A stretch of DNA of 64,000 nt from Pantoea sp. SOD02. GTDB taxonomy: Bacteria; Pseudomonadota; Gammaproteobacteria; Enterobacterales; Enterobacteriaceae. The DNA lies in the NCBI RefSeq assembly GCF_024707505.1, contig NZ_CP102604.1, positions 434,001 through 498,000 of the forward strand, read 5' to 3'. The notes beneath the pieces were generated by a model. That model ran no database searches. It was given only the letters and a program-made list of their open reading frames with translations, and was not told where the DNA came from. Positions within the stretch are counted from its first letter, which is position 1. Each line of letters starts with the position of its first letter. The position numbers and the translations under genes are program-made. This document shows, one piece after another, positions 51,792-60,201 of this stretch.

Positions 51792-52487
51792 TTAGCGGAA
51801 CACATCATCAATGATTTCAACCTGCTTGGTGCGCAGCGTCTCGTCCAGCCAGCTGCGTTCCAGCGCGCCGGTTTTCGCCAGTTCGAAGTTGTGTTCATCA
51901 ACAATGAGATACGCCTGCGCTGCTTCGAGAATGCGTGCGGCATCCTGGCGAGGAATCACAATCACGCCATCCGCATCGCCCAGTACGATATCGCCCGGCG
52001 AGACGTGAATTTTACCGCAGGCAATCGGCACGTTGATCTCGCCGGGACCGTCCTTGAACGGGCCACCCGGCGTGTGACCGGCGGCGTAGATGGGGAAATC
52101 CATGCGTGACAAGCCTTCGATATCGCGGACCGGGCCGTCCAACACAATGCCTTCCATACCGCGCTGTTTGGCATAGGTCGCCATCACTTCACCCATTAGC
52201 GACTGGCTGCGATCGCCTTCGTTCGACAGAATAATCACATCGTTTCGGCCCGCCATATCCAGCGCTTTGTGCAGCATCAGGTTGTCACCGGAACGCGCCT
52301 TAACTGTCACCGCCAGGCCACACATGATCGTCTGGCGCGGCGCGGTTTTCAGGCTGATCTCCGCCGACAAGGCGGGCAAGCGGCTCATGCAATCCGCTAC
52401 CACCGCCGCCGGTAAACGGCGAAAAGCTTCCAGCAGCGGTTCGGCATCGGCGGGACGGCGTAAATAGATTCGGTTTCCTGCGCTCAT
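51792..52487 (-). CDS. RraA-family protein (HMG/CHA aldolase type)
   Basis: A 231-residue member of the RraA/HMG-aldolase fold. GVADCMSRLP-type opening (AAVVADCMSRLPAL), the active-site region GLAVTVKARSGDNLMLHKAL, and IVLDGPVRDIEGL with the Arg-Asp pair are present, followed by GDIVLGDADGVIVIPR. It is much longer than the 161-residue RNase E regulator RraA, so an aldolase or oxaloacetate decarboxylase role is more likely. It stands alone. Confidence 0.85.
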   Translation of the reverse strand: MSAGNRIYLRRPADAEPLLEAFRRLPAAVVADCMSRLPALSAEISLKTAPRQTIMCGLAVTVKARSGDNLMLHKALDMAGRNDVIILSNEGDRSQSLMGEVMATYAKQRGMEGIVLDGPVRDIEGLSRMDFPIYAAGHTPGGPFKDGPGEINVPIACGKIHVSPGDIVLGDADGVIVIPRQDAARILEAAQAYLIVDEHNFELAKTGALERSWLDETLRTKQVEIIDDVFR

Positions 52488-52870
52488 GGTTATTTTCCTG
52501 TAGGGAGTGATTTAATTAATCGAATCGTGTTTCTGAGTAAATAATTAAACATGGAAGTAAGACGTTTTATTTTTCTTTTTAATGGGTCATTACTTCAATG
52601 ATTAGGGCGTTCAGCTAACAAGCTGAATCAGCGGGTGATTACTGGTATGAGATTAAGCTTACGCGATTGCGCTGGTGTTACGTATGGGATGTTACGGCTA
52701 ACGGAGGCAGGATCACGAATTAATATTTTTGGTTGGTTTAAATCACTGATAATTAATTTTATTGGATTTTATTATGGGGGGATAGATTAAAAGTATTAGC
52801 TGAGTCGTTAATTTATTTTCAGAAGCGTCTCTCAAATCTAAGACGTTCAGTACATCGGCAAGCAGAAATC
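52488..52870. other. AT-rich gap before the toxin-antitoxin remnant
   Basis: About 383 AT-rich bases with no convincing gene. The 3' end (52830-52920) still encodes, in a different frame from the toxin tail, scraps that resemble a RelE-type toxin (KYNLQFIFAFQANSA). Confidence 0.5.
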
Positions 52871-53071
52871 ATGATGCAAATCATCTCTCAAAATATAACC
52901 TGCAGTTTATCTTTGCGTTCCAGGCCAACAGCGCATACTCCGAAGGCTATCGTGCTGTGTGCGGGGGATAAAACCGGTGTTAATCAGAAGCGCTTCTACC
53001 AATCGATGATCAAACTGGCTGATAAAGAGTACAAGCAGCATCTGGAGGAATTAACCAATGCCAAAACTTGA
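52871..53071 (+). pseudogene. HigB/RelE-type toxin, frameshifted remnant
   Basis: Only the C-terminal part of the toxin is in frame: KAIVLCAGDKTGVNQKRFYQ and MIKLADKEYKQHLEEL closely match HigB-type mRNA interferases. The preceding strand FIFAFQANSA, which should join it, lies in another frame around 52905-52940, and the N-terminal half is unrecognisable. The toxin is therefore broken. The antitoxin gene overlaps its last 14 bases, the usual toxin-first order. Confidence 0.75.
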
Positions 53072-53357
53072 AGAGCTGATCGCACAGCGTTCTCCTGAGT
53101 CCCAGGAGCGCATTAAAAATAAGGCAGACCAAAAAATTCTGGAGATCCGCCTGCGTCAGTTGCGTGAGGAGCTGGAACTTTCACAGGTGCAGCTGGCTGA
53201 AAAAATGGGTATCTCGCAGCCTGCTATCGCCGCGATTGAAGCGCGAGGTGACGAGATAAAACTTTCCAGCCTGAAAAAGTATGTCGAGGCGTTAGGCGGT
53301 AAGTTGAGTCTCAATGTTGAACTTCCCACCGGAGATGGTCGGATATTTCAGATTTGA
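53058..53357 (+). CDS. HigA-type XRE antitoxin
   Basis: A 99-residue DNA-binding antitoxin. HTH RQLREELELSQVQLAEKMGISQPAIAAIEARGDEIKLSSLKKYVEAL occupies residues 33-80, and the C-terminal strand GGKLSLNVELPTGD is standard for this group. It overlaps the toxin remnant. With the toxin broken, it may persist as a free regulator or be drifting. Confidence 0.87.
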   Translation: MPKLEELIAQRSPESQERIKNKADQKILEIRLRQLREELELSQVQLAEKMGISQPAIAAIEARGDEIKLSSLKKYVEALGGKLSLNVELPTGDGRIFQI

Positions 53358-53414
53358 TGTGGAGGAGGATGTCCGTGATAAACCGGCATCTTTTTCCGAA
53401 CGCAGAAAAGCAAA

Positions 53415-53445
53415 AACTAGCCATCAGTTGTGTAACTGGCTAGTT
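53415..53445 (+). terminator. Hairpin after the antitoxin gene
   Basis: AACTAGC pairs with GCTAGTT and CAGTT with AACTG around GTGT, with a three-base bulge. A-rich sequence before and a short T/A tail after; a weak bidirectional terminator is possible. Confidence 0.5.
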
Positions 53446-53456
53446 AAGCTTAAATC

Positions 53457-53523
53457 GGTCGCCATGAATGGCGACCCTACGATTATTTTCCTGATTTTCG
53501 TAGGGTGCGCATTCATGTGCACC
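53457..53523. repeat. REP pair, one of each stem type
   Basis: A - GGTCGCC copy (53457-53480) and a + GGTGCGC copy with one change (53500-53523), heads facing, between convergent genes. Confidence 0.85.
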
Positions 53524-53640
53524 TGCATACATAGGCAATTTATTACTTAGGTTAATGGCATTAACCATAAGCTGGTTTGGATAAAGTTAAATATAAACAA
53601 GCAAGATATATTTAACTCTCCTGGAGAGCGCCTTTCAGCT

Positions 53641-54267
53641 TTAATCTAAATTGTGTTTCTTAGCGAAGTCGTAAAGCTCCTTCACTGACTCACACTGGAG
53701 TTTTTCCATCACGCGCGTTTTATAAGTGCTCACGGTTTTATTACTGATATGCATTTTGTCGGCGATGTGATTGTTTTTTAATCCTTCGATGATCAGCTGA
53801 AAAACACGGAACTCCTGCGGTGAAAGCGCATCTATTTTCTTCTGCTGTTCTAAGCACTCATCACTTTTCTTCACTCTTTTGATCGCAGGGAAATAGCTAT
53901 AACCATTTTCGCCAGCGCGAATAGCGGAAACGATCTCGGTTAGGCTCTTTTGCTTGCTGACAAAACCGTTGGCACCGGCTTGTGCGGCTAAAGGCGAGTA
54001 GTATTCAGCATTCTTACCGGAGATCATGATGATGATACCTTCAAACTCTTTGCGTCTAAGCGTACCAATCACTTCAATGCCGTCTTTAGCGGGAATGTCG
54101 GCATCAATAATCAGAATATCAGGATGATGGTGTTCAACGATTTTCTGTGCGTCAATGCCATCACTGGATTCCGCAATCACATCATAGTTATTTTCTTCGA
54201 GAAGAACTTTTACCGCTAATCTAACTAATGGATGATCGTCAACGACGACAGCACGAGATCTCAACAC
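53641..54267 (-). CDS. FimZ-like response regulator (first of two)
   Basis: A 208-residue NarL/LuxR-class regulator. Receiver domain residues 5-120 with acidic pair D10/D11, phosphoacceptor D55 (ILIIDADIPAKDG) and signalling Lys in FVSKQKSL; LuxR-type HTH in the last 60 residues (LSPQEFRVFQLIIEGLKNNH, MHISNKTVSTYKTRVMEKL). Length and layout are those of FimZ/BvgA. GTG 54267 follows AAGGG. It shares most of its sequence with the regulator at 54577. No histidine kinase is near. It probably controls the adjacent fimbrial operon. Confidence 0.88.
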   Translation of the reverse strand: MLRSRAVVVDDHPLVRLAVKVLLEENNYDVIAESSDGIDAQKIVEHHHPDILIIDADIPAKDGIEVIGTLRRKEFEGIIIMISGKNAEYYSPLAAQAGANGFVSKQKSLTEIVSAIRAGENGYSYFPAIKRVKKSDECLEQQKKIDALSPQEFRVFQLIIEGLKNNHIADKMHISNKTVSTYKTRVMEKLQCESVKELYDFAKKHNLD

Positions 54268-54576
54268 AAGTATGCCCTTAAAGGATGAACTGGAATGGGC
54301 GCGAAATTAGCAGGTATTTTTTAGGATTACTTTACGATAACACCGATGCTGCGTAGGAACATTCCTACGATTCAGTTAACGCAATCTCAAATTGAGTGCT
54401 AGAAAAACAAATAACTCATTGTTGTTAAGGATCTATTTTCTGTCCTGTAAGCATAAGACTTTATTTTTAATATCATCATTTAGAAATTGATACAGATCAA
54501 TGAGCATGTTTTAAATTTTGATAAAAGGAGAATGAAATTGCAGGCGGGATTAGTTGAAGAACAGATCATGAATGGA
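54268..54576. promoter_or_regulatory. Promoter region between the two FimZ-like genes
   Basis: A 309-base AT-rich gap on the minus strand, carrying the strong palindrome at 54352-54369 about 85-102 bases before the downstream regulator. No gene is credible. Confidence 0.6.
54352..54369. promoter_or_regulatory. Probable NarL-class regulator binding site
   Basis: Perfect dyad CGTAGGAA-CA-TTCCTACG. Its core TAGGAA-N2-TTCCTA resembles the RcsAB and EvgA boxes recognised by the same regulator class. Confidence 0.6.
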
Positions 54577-55203
54577 TCAATCAATATTGTTTCTCTTCGC
54601 GAACTCGTACAGCTCCTTAGTGGTAGAACAGCCCAACTTCTCCATTAACCGCGTTTTGTAGGTGCTTACCGTTTTGCCACTTAAATGTAATTTCTTTGCG
54701 ATATCTGCGTTATGTAACCCTTCAACTAAGTGCTGAAAAACCCGAAACTCCTGTGCCGACAGCGTTTCAATCTTGTTTTTTTCCTCTGTTTTATCACCGC
54801 TGGCTGCGCGTGATTTTTTCATAGGAAAATAACTGTAGCCATCCATCCCTGCATTTATGGCAGAGAGTATCTCCGGAAGATTATTCTTTTTACTCACGAA
54901 ACCATTCGCGCCTGCATCAGCGCAGAGTCGGGCATAAACATCAGCGTTTTTACCGGAGATCATAATGATAATCCCTGCGTAATCTCGTCGGCGTAATGCT
55001 TTAACCACCTCAATGCCATCCACCGCTGGAATATCGACATCAATAACCATGATGTCGGGTTGGTGTAACTCAACCAGTTTCTGCGCTTCAAGGCCATTAT
55101 CGGATTCAGCCAGCACCGAGAAGCCGTTTTCAGTGAGTAATACCCGAACCGCCATTCTGACTAAAGGATGATCGTCTACCACGATCGCCCGGTTTAACGC
55201 CAT
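54577..55203 (-). CDS. FimZ-like response regulator (second of two)
   Basis: A 208-residue NarL/LuxR-class regulator with D10/D11, phosphoacceptor D55 (IMVIDVDIPAVDG), FVSKKNNLPEI and HTH LSAQEFRVFQHLVEGLHNADI, LHLSGKTVSTYKTRLMEKL. It is the same length as its neighbour and aligns to it without gaps over most of the chain, so the two arose by tandem duplication. It diverges from the major pilin gene at 55463 and is the likelier direct regulator of that promoter. Confidence 0.88.
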   Translation of the reverse strand: MALNRAIVVDDHPLVRMAVRVLLTENGFSVLAESDNGLEAQKLVELHQPDIMVIDVDIPAVDGIEVVKALRRRDYAGIIIMISGKNADVYARLCADAGANGFVSKKNNLPEILSAINAGMDGYSYFPMKKSRAASGDKTEEKNKIETLSAQEFRVFQHLVEGLHNADIAKKLHLSGKTVSTYKTRLMEKLGCSTTKELYEFAKRNNID

Positions 55204-55462
55204 ATGCCCTCCACTAAAATAAGCTTACTCAGAAATAACTTAGCACAGATTAGATTATTCCGTCCTACATGAGAGTCTTCTATGCCGGAGAAAATTCCCA
55301 CTTTTTCTGGCGATTTACTCCCATATTTTCCTTTGTTTCAGATCATTAATATCTCTCTCGCTGACACGATATAACGACTGTAACAGCGAATAACCCCGGC
55401 AGCAGTACCGCCGCAAGAACCGAATCATCGGATAAAAAGACGTCTACAAAGGATTAAAAAAA

Positions 55463-55981
55463 ATGAAACTCAACAAAATCGTTATTGCTGCCTCTTTAGC
55501 TTTGGGTATGGCTTCTGTTGCTCACGCAGCAGGTCAGGGCGATGGCACCATTACTTTCAATGGTTCAATCATTGATGCGCCTTGCTCAATCAACCCAAAC
55601 AGCGTTAACCAGACCATCAACCTGGGCCAGATCTCTAATGCAGCACTGGAAAACGGCGGTACTTCTGCACCACGTAACTTCCAGATCGATCTGGAAAACT
55701 GCGCGCTGACCACTGCTAAAACCGTGACCACTACCTTCACCGGTGCGGCAGGTGCTTCAGGTCGTCTGGGCATCACCGGTACTGCAAGCGGCGCAAGCAT
55801 CGCGCTGACTGACGGTGCTGGTAAGCCAATCGTGCTGGGTACTGCAACCGCTGCGCAGACTCTGCAGAACGGTAACAACACACTGAACTTCTCTGCTTAC
55901 CTGCAGGGTGATGGTGCAACTGCCACTATCGTCCCAGGTGACTTCCAGAGCGTGACTGACTTCACCCTGGCTTACCTGTAA
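55463..55981 (+). CDS. Major fimbrial subunit (type 1 pilin-like)
   Basis: A 172-residue exported pilin. Signal peptide IVIAASLALGMASVAHA is followed by AGQGDGTITFNGSIIDAPCS; the conserved Cys pair (APCSI and ENCAL) and the C-terminal FTLAYL with penultimate Tyr are the donor-strand fimbrial signatures. GC-rich, strongly biased codons suggest high expression. AAAGGA precedes ATG after an A-rich spacer. A strong terminator follows, separating it from the usher. Confidence 0.92.
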   Translation: MKLNKIVIAASLALGMASVAHAAGQGDGTITFNGSIIDAPCSINPNSVNQTINLGQISNAALENGGTSAPRNFQIDLENCALTTAKTVTTTFTGAAGASGRLGITGTASGASIALTDGAGKPIVLGTATAAQTLQNGNNTLNFSAYLQGDGATATIVPGDFQSVTDFTLAYL

Positions 55982-55987
55982 TAAATA

Positions 55988-56024
55988 AGATGGCATGGGC
56001 CCATCTCATGCCATCTATTTTTTT
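55988..56024 (+). terminator. Strong terminator between pilin and usher genes
   Basis: Ten-pair stem AGATGGCATG / CATGCCATCT with a nine-base loop and seven T. Partial read-through would give far more pilin than assembly proteins. Confidence 0.9.
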
Positions 56025-56287
56025 ACAGAAGAGTGAGTTTTAAGAGACATATTTATTTTAGCTATTGCTAACACCAGAGATAACCGTTCAATTAAAAAAA
56101 CGATTTTCTCTTTAATACAGGCGAGTCGTTATGTGCGCCTGCCATTTTCGCTGTTATCAATACCAAGAAAAGTCTTAATGTCTTGCCGCTATTGAAAGAA
56201 AAATAAATATAAATTTGAAAGCTAATCTCACTGATCATCAGATGCTCATTCATGGAATTACCGTAAAAACGGCAAAGGTTTATAAAA
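56025..56287. other. AT-rich gap between pilin terminator and usher
   Basis: With the terminator, 306 bases separate pilin and usher. The rest is AT-rich with no gene; it could hold a secondary promoter for the usher, but I see no clear -35/-10 pair. Confidence 0.45.
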
Positions 56288-58816
56288 ATGAAGGCTGTTA
56301 ATTCTTTGGAAGTGCCTGTGTCGCGTCCGCATCTGCTGGGTATGATCATTTGTGGCATATTATTTGGTGCTACACCTGCAAGTTACGCCGAGGAAATTGA
56401 ATTCAACACCGATATTCTGGATGTCAATGACAAGAAGAATATTGATTTGTCGCAGTTCTCGCGTGGAGGATTTATTCTTCCCGGTAACTACGACATGAAA
56501 GTCTATGTTAATAAGCTAGAATTACCCGAGCAAACCATTTCATTTGTCGCACCAGAGAACGATCCTAAAGGCAGCGAAGCCTGTATTTCACCTGAGTTAG
56601 CCAAACAGCTAGGTTTTAAAGACGACGTCCTGGCGAAATTAAAGTGGATTCACGATGGCCAATGTCTGGATATCAGTGCCTTAACGGGCATGGAAACCCG
56701 TGGGGATTTGGGCACATCTGCGCTGTACATCAGTATTCCACAGGCGTATCTCGAATACGCCAGCGAGAACTGGGATCCGCCTTCACGCTGGGATAACGGG
56801 ATTCCCGGTATTTTGCTTGATTATAACGTTGGCATTCAGGCTCAGAAGCAGCAGCACGGCGATCAAAGTGTGGATGTCAGCGGTAATGGCACTGTGGGCG
56901 CGAACGCTGGAGCGTGGCGTTTGCGTGCCGACTGGCAAACGCGTTCGGAGAAAGAGCCGGGTGCGACCATGCCATCACGCCAGCGCTTTGACTGGAGCCG
57001 CTACTACGCGTATCGCGCCCTTCCACGTTTGGGTGCCAAGCTATCGGTCGGGGAAAACTATCTTAACTCCGATATCTTCGACAGCTTCCGCTTTGCCGGT
57101 GCCAGCTTAATGTCTGATGAAAGCCAGCTGCCACCGAATCTACGTGGCTATGCGCCAGAAGTGGTCGGTATCGCGCGCACCAACGCACGCGTAGTAATTA
57201 GTCAGCAAGGCCGCGTGTTGCAGGAAACCCAAGTCGCGGTCGGTCCGTTCCGTATTCAGGACATCAGCAATGCGGTGTCGGGTCAGTTGGATGTGCGCGT
57301 CGAAGAGCAGGATGGCAGCGTACAGAACTTTACCGTTGATACGGCGAGCATTCCCTATCTGACGCGTCCAGGCTCGGTGCGCTACAAACTGGCAGCCGGT
57401 AAGCCTGCTGATTATGAACACCATTTAACCGGGCCCAACTTTGCTACCGGGGAAATATCCTGGGGCGTGAATAACGGTTGGTCGTTATATGGCGGTGGGG
57501 TTATTGGCGGAAATTATAATGCCGTTGCTATCGGTCTGGGCCGTGACTTATTAAAATTGGGTGCTTTGTCATTTGACGTCACCCAATCGCGCGCAAACCT
57601 ACCCAATCAACCAAATACCTTATCGGGTGGTTCATATCGTCTAAGCTATTCGAAAAACTTTGAGCAATACGACAGCCAAATTACTTTTGCCGGTTATCGC
57701 TTCTCTGAACGCGACTATATGAGCATGAGTGAATATCTCAGCGCCTTAGAATATGGCAGCCGCAATACGACCGGAAATAGCAAAGAACTTTATACCATAA
57801 CCTTTAATAAACAGTTCCGCGATTTACGCTTAAGCAGCTATTTAAACTATAGCCACGAAACCTATTGGAATCGGCCGGACAACGATCGATATAGCATCAA
57901 CTTTTCACGCTACTTTGATGCGGGGAAATTTAAAAACATTAGCCTGTCGCTTTCGGCCTACCGCAATATTTTTTACGGCATGAAAGATGATGGCATGTAT
58001 TTGTCGCTATCGCTACCGTGGGGAAATACCGGTTACGCCAGTTACAACGGTTCGGTGGCAAAAAACAATACCACCAACAGCGTGGGTTATTACGATCGAA
58101 TCAACGATCGCGACAGTTATCAAATTAGCGCCGGTGTCAGTAACACTGGTGGCACTAGCAGTGGCAGCTTCTCCCATCGTGGCGATCTGGCGCAACTGAA
58201 TACCAACGCCAGCTATCAAGCCGGGCGTTATTCGGCGGCAGGTGTGAACTTTCAGGGAGGCGCAACCGCCACGCTGGAAGGGGCGGCGCTGCACCGTTCA
58301 AACGGCGTGGGCAACACTCGCTTGTTGGTGGATACCGATGGTGTTGCTGATGTACCGGTAATGGCTAGCGGAGCCTCTATTCGCACTAACCACTTTGGTA
58401 AGGCGGTGATTACCGACGTGAACAGCTATTACCGCAACAACGCGGCGATTGATGTGAATGATATGCCGCGTAATGCCGAAGCCACGCGCTCGGTGGTACA
58501 GGCGACCTTAACCGAAGGCGCAATTGGTTATCGCAAATTTGCGGTGATCGCTGGAGAAAAAGCCATGGCGATTCTGCGGCTGGCCGATGGTTCTTACCCG
58601 CCGTTTGGTGCAGTGGTGAAGAACCTTAAGCAGCAGAGCGTGGGCATTGTGAACGATGACGGCAACGTCTACTTAAGCGGCATTGTGCCGGGTGAAAAGA
58701 TGACGGTGAACTGGGGCGATAAACAGCAGTGCACCATTGAACTGCCGGCGTCATTCCAGCCGAGTGATGAGTTCGCCAATCTATTGTTGCCGTGCGAAAC
58801 GGTAAACCAGGACTAA
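56288..58816 (+). CDS. Fimbrial outer-membrane usher
   Basis: An 842-residue FimD/PapC-type usher. Signal peptide LLGMIICGILFGATPASYA, N-terminal domain FNTDILDVNDKKNIDLSQFS, a 24-strand barrel, the plug region in the middle, and C-terminal domains with VPVMASGASIRTNHFGKAVI, PPFGAVVKNLKQQSVGIVNDDGNVYLSG and the final GDKQQCTIELP Cys pair. It accepts chaperone-subunit complexes and polymerises the fibre. Length is normal for the family. Confidence 0.95.
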   Translation: MKAVNSLEVPVSRPHLLGMIICGILFGATPASYAEEIEFNTDILDVNDKKNIDLSQFSRGGFILPGNYDMKVYVNKLELPEQTISFVAPENDPKGSEACISPELAKQLGFKDDVLAKLKWIHDGQCLDISALTGMETRGDLGTSALYISIPQAYLEYASENWDPPSRWDNGIPGILLDYNVGIQAQKQQHGDQSVDVSGNGTVGANAGAWRLRADWQTRSEKEPGATMPSRQRFDWSRYYAYRALPRLGAKLSVGENYLNSDIFDSFRFAGASLMSDESQLPPNLRGYAPEVVGIARTNARVVISQQGRVLQETQVAVGPFRIQDISNAVSGQLDVRVEEQDGSVQNFTVDTASIPYLTRPGSVRYKLAAGKPADYEHHLTGPNFATGEISWGVNNGWSLYGGGVIGGNYNAVAIGLGRDLLKLGALSFDVTQSRANLPNQPNTLSGGSYRLSYSKNFEQYDSQITFAGYRFSERDYMSMSEYLSALEYGSRNTTGNSKELYTITFNKQFRDLRLSSYLNYSHETYWNRPDNDRYSINFSRYFDAGKFKNISLSLSAYRNIFYGMKDDGMYLSLSLPWGNTGYASYNGSVAKNNTTNSVGYYDRINDRDSYQISAGVSNTGGTSSGSFSHRGDLAQLNTNASYQAGRYSAAGVNFQGGATATLEGAALHRSNGVGNTRLLVDTDGVADVPVMASGASIRTNHFGKAVITDVNSYYRNNAAIDVNDMPRNAEATRSVVQATLTEGAIGYRKFAVIAGEKAMAILRLADGSYPPFGAVVKNLKQQSVGIVNDDGNVYLSGIVPGEKMTVNWGDKQQCTIELPASFQPSDEFANLLLPCETVNQD

Positions 58817-58872
58817 TTCGTGTTGCGAGGACTTCGCGGTTCTCGCGCTCCCAATCTAAGAGAGACTTAACC

Positions 58873-59616
58873 ATGTCACTGAAAATGAAAACCACCGTGC
58901 TCAGCAGCTTGCTGCTTAGCGTTATGACGTTGCAGTCGGCGCAGGCCGCCATCGCGCTGGATCGTACTCGCGTTATTTATGACAGTTCGCAAAAGTCGGT
59001 CAGCCTGAATGTCACCAATGAGAATAAAAAGCTGCCGTATTTGGCGCAAGGCTGGATTGAAGATGCCGAAGGCAAAAAGATCACCAGCCCGCTCACCGTG
59101 CTGCCGCCAGTGCAGCGTATTGAACCCGGTGCCAAAAGCCAGGTGAAAGTGCAGGGCTTACCGGCGGTGTCCACTCTGCCTCAAGACCGTGAATCGCTAT
59201 TCTATTTCAACCTGCGCGAGATTCCACCGAAGAGCGACCAGCCAAACACGCTGCAAATCGCCTTGCAGACGCGCATCAAGTTGTTCTATCGCCCGGCGGC
59301 ATTGCAGCGTGATGCTCAAGCCGCGCCGTGGCAGGAGCAACTGACCTTGACGCGCGAAGGCGACAAGTACCGCATCAGCAACCCGACGCCGTACTACGTC
59401 ACCATCGTGGAAGGCGGAGCCAGCCTGAAAAGCAAACCGATCAAAGATTTCGGCCCAATGATGCTGGCACCAAAAAGTCAGGAAGTGATTGCTGCATCTG
59501 CTTCTGCAATTGGTAATGCGCCGGTGCTGACCTACATCAATGACTACGGCGGTCGTCCACAACTGCAGTTCACCTGCAGCGGCAACAGCTGCAAAGCGGC
59601 ATCAGTTAAGCAGTAA
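58873..59616 (+). CDS. Periplasmic fimbrial chaperone
   Basis: A 247-residue PapD-type chaperone with two Ig domains. Signal peptide LSSLLLSVMTLQSAQA, then AIALDRTRVIYDSSQKSVSL; the signatures YLAQGWIEDAEGKK, FYFNLREIPPK and KLFYRPAAL are present. ATG 58873 follows AAGAGAGA; the frame upstream is open but untranslated. It delivers subunits to the usher by donor-strand complementation. Confidence 0.94.
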   Translation: MSLKMKTTVLSSLLLSVMTLQSAQAAIALDRTRVIYDSSQKSVSLNVTNENKKLPYLAQGWIEDAEGKKITSPLTVLPPVQRIEPGAKSQVKVQGLPAVSTLPQDRESLFYFNLREIPPKSDQPNTLQIALQTRIKLFYRPAALQRDAQAAPWQEQLTLTREGDKYRISNPTPYYVTIVEGGASLKSKPIKDFGPMMLAPKSQEVIAASASAIGNAPVLTYINDYGGRPQLQFTCSGNSCKAASVKQ

Positions 59617-59652
59617 TTCACTAACGCATTTGCGGGACAGGGAGGCAAAAAA

Positions 59653-60201
59653 ATGAAAAAAACCAAAACCACCGTGGCGCATTGTGCCGTGCTGTTCGCC
59701 CTTTTTGCGACCGGGACCATTGATGCCTCGCTGCCCAGCGCGCTCAACGATTCGCTATGGTCTGAAAGCAACAGCGTGGGATCGTTGATGGAGAGCAGCT
59801 GTTATCTGGAGATGAACTCGGCGTGGCAAAGTGTGAATTTAAATGCCAGCGGCGTGTCTCGCGTGCTGTATGCCACCGAGCAAGGTGCGCCGGTGCCATT
59901 TGGCATCACGCTGCGTGATTGCTTCCGCAACAGCAGTCAACCTTATGCCTCGCTGAGCCTGGTCGCGACGTTGGATCACGACAGCCCGCAACTGGTTAAG
60001 GTAAACGGTGCATCCGGTTTGGGACTGCGTTTGCGTGATGCTAACGGCATGGTGGTGAATATGCACAATCACGCCACACCGTTGAATTTTATTCCTGGTC
60101 AAAACAGCCTTAACTTTACCGTGACTCCGGAGCGTACCAATGCGGCGCTGGGTTATGGCCTTTATAACGCGCAAATGGATTTCAGGTTGAATTATGAATA
60201 A
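59653..60201 (+). CDS. Minor fimbrial subunit
   Basis: A 182-residue exported pilin-domain protein. Signal peptide ends near DAS/LPS. The first Cys is in MESSCYLEM and the second in TLRDCFRN; the end YGLYNAQMDFRLNYE is the usual subunit C terminus with penultimate Tyr. The N-terminal donor strand is atypical, so it could be an anchor/terminator subunit like PapH or MrpB. GGGAGG precedes ATG. It overlaps the next start by eight bases. Confidence 0.85.
   Translation: MKKTKTTVAHCAVLFALFATGTIDASLPSALNDSLWSESNSVGSLMESSCYLEMNSAWQSVNLNASGVSRVLYATEQGAPVPFGITLRDCFRNSSQPYASLSLVATLDHDSPQLVKVNGASGLGLRLRDANGMVVNMHNHATPLNFIPGQNSLNFTVTPERTNAALGYGLYNAQMDFRLNYE

Noticed and set aside
1114..53523. CRISPR array as explanation of the short palindromic repeats
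   Set aside because: Copies are scattered singly or in inverted pairs kilobases apart, with no regular spacers and no cas genes.
55204..55462. Invertible promoter switch of the fimS type ahead of the pilin
   Set aside because: No matching inverted repeats flank the region and no FimB/FimE-type recombinase is in the window.
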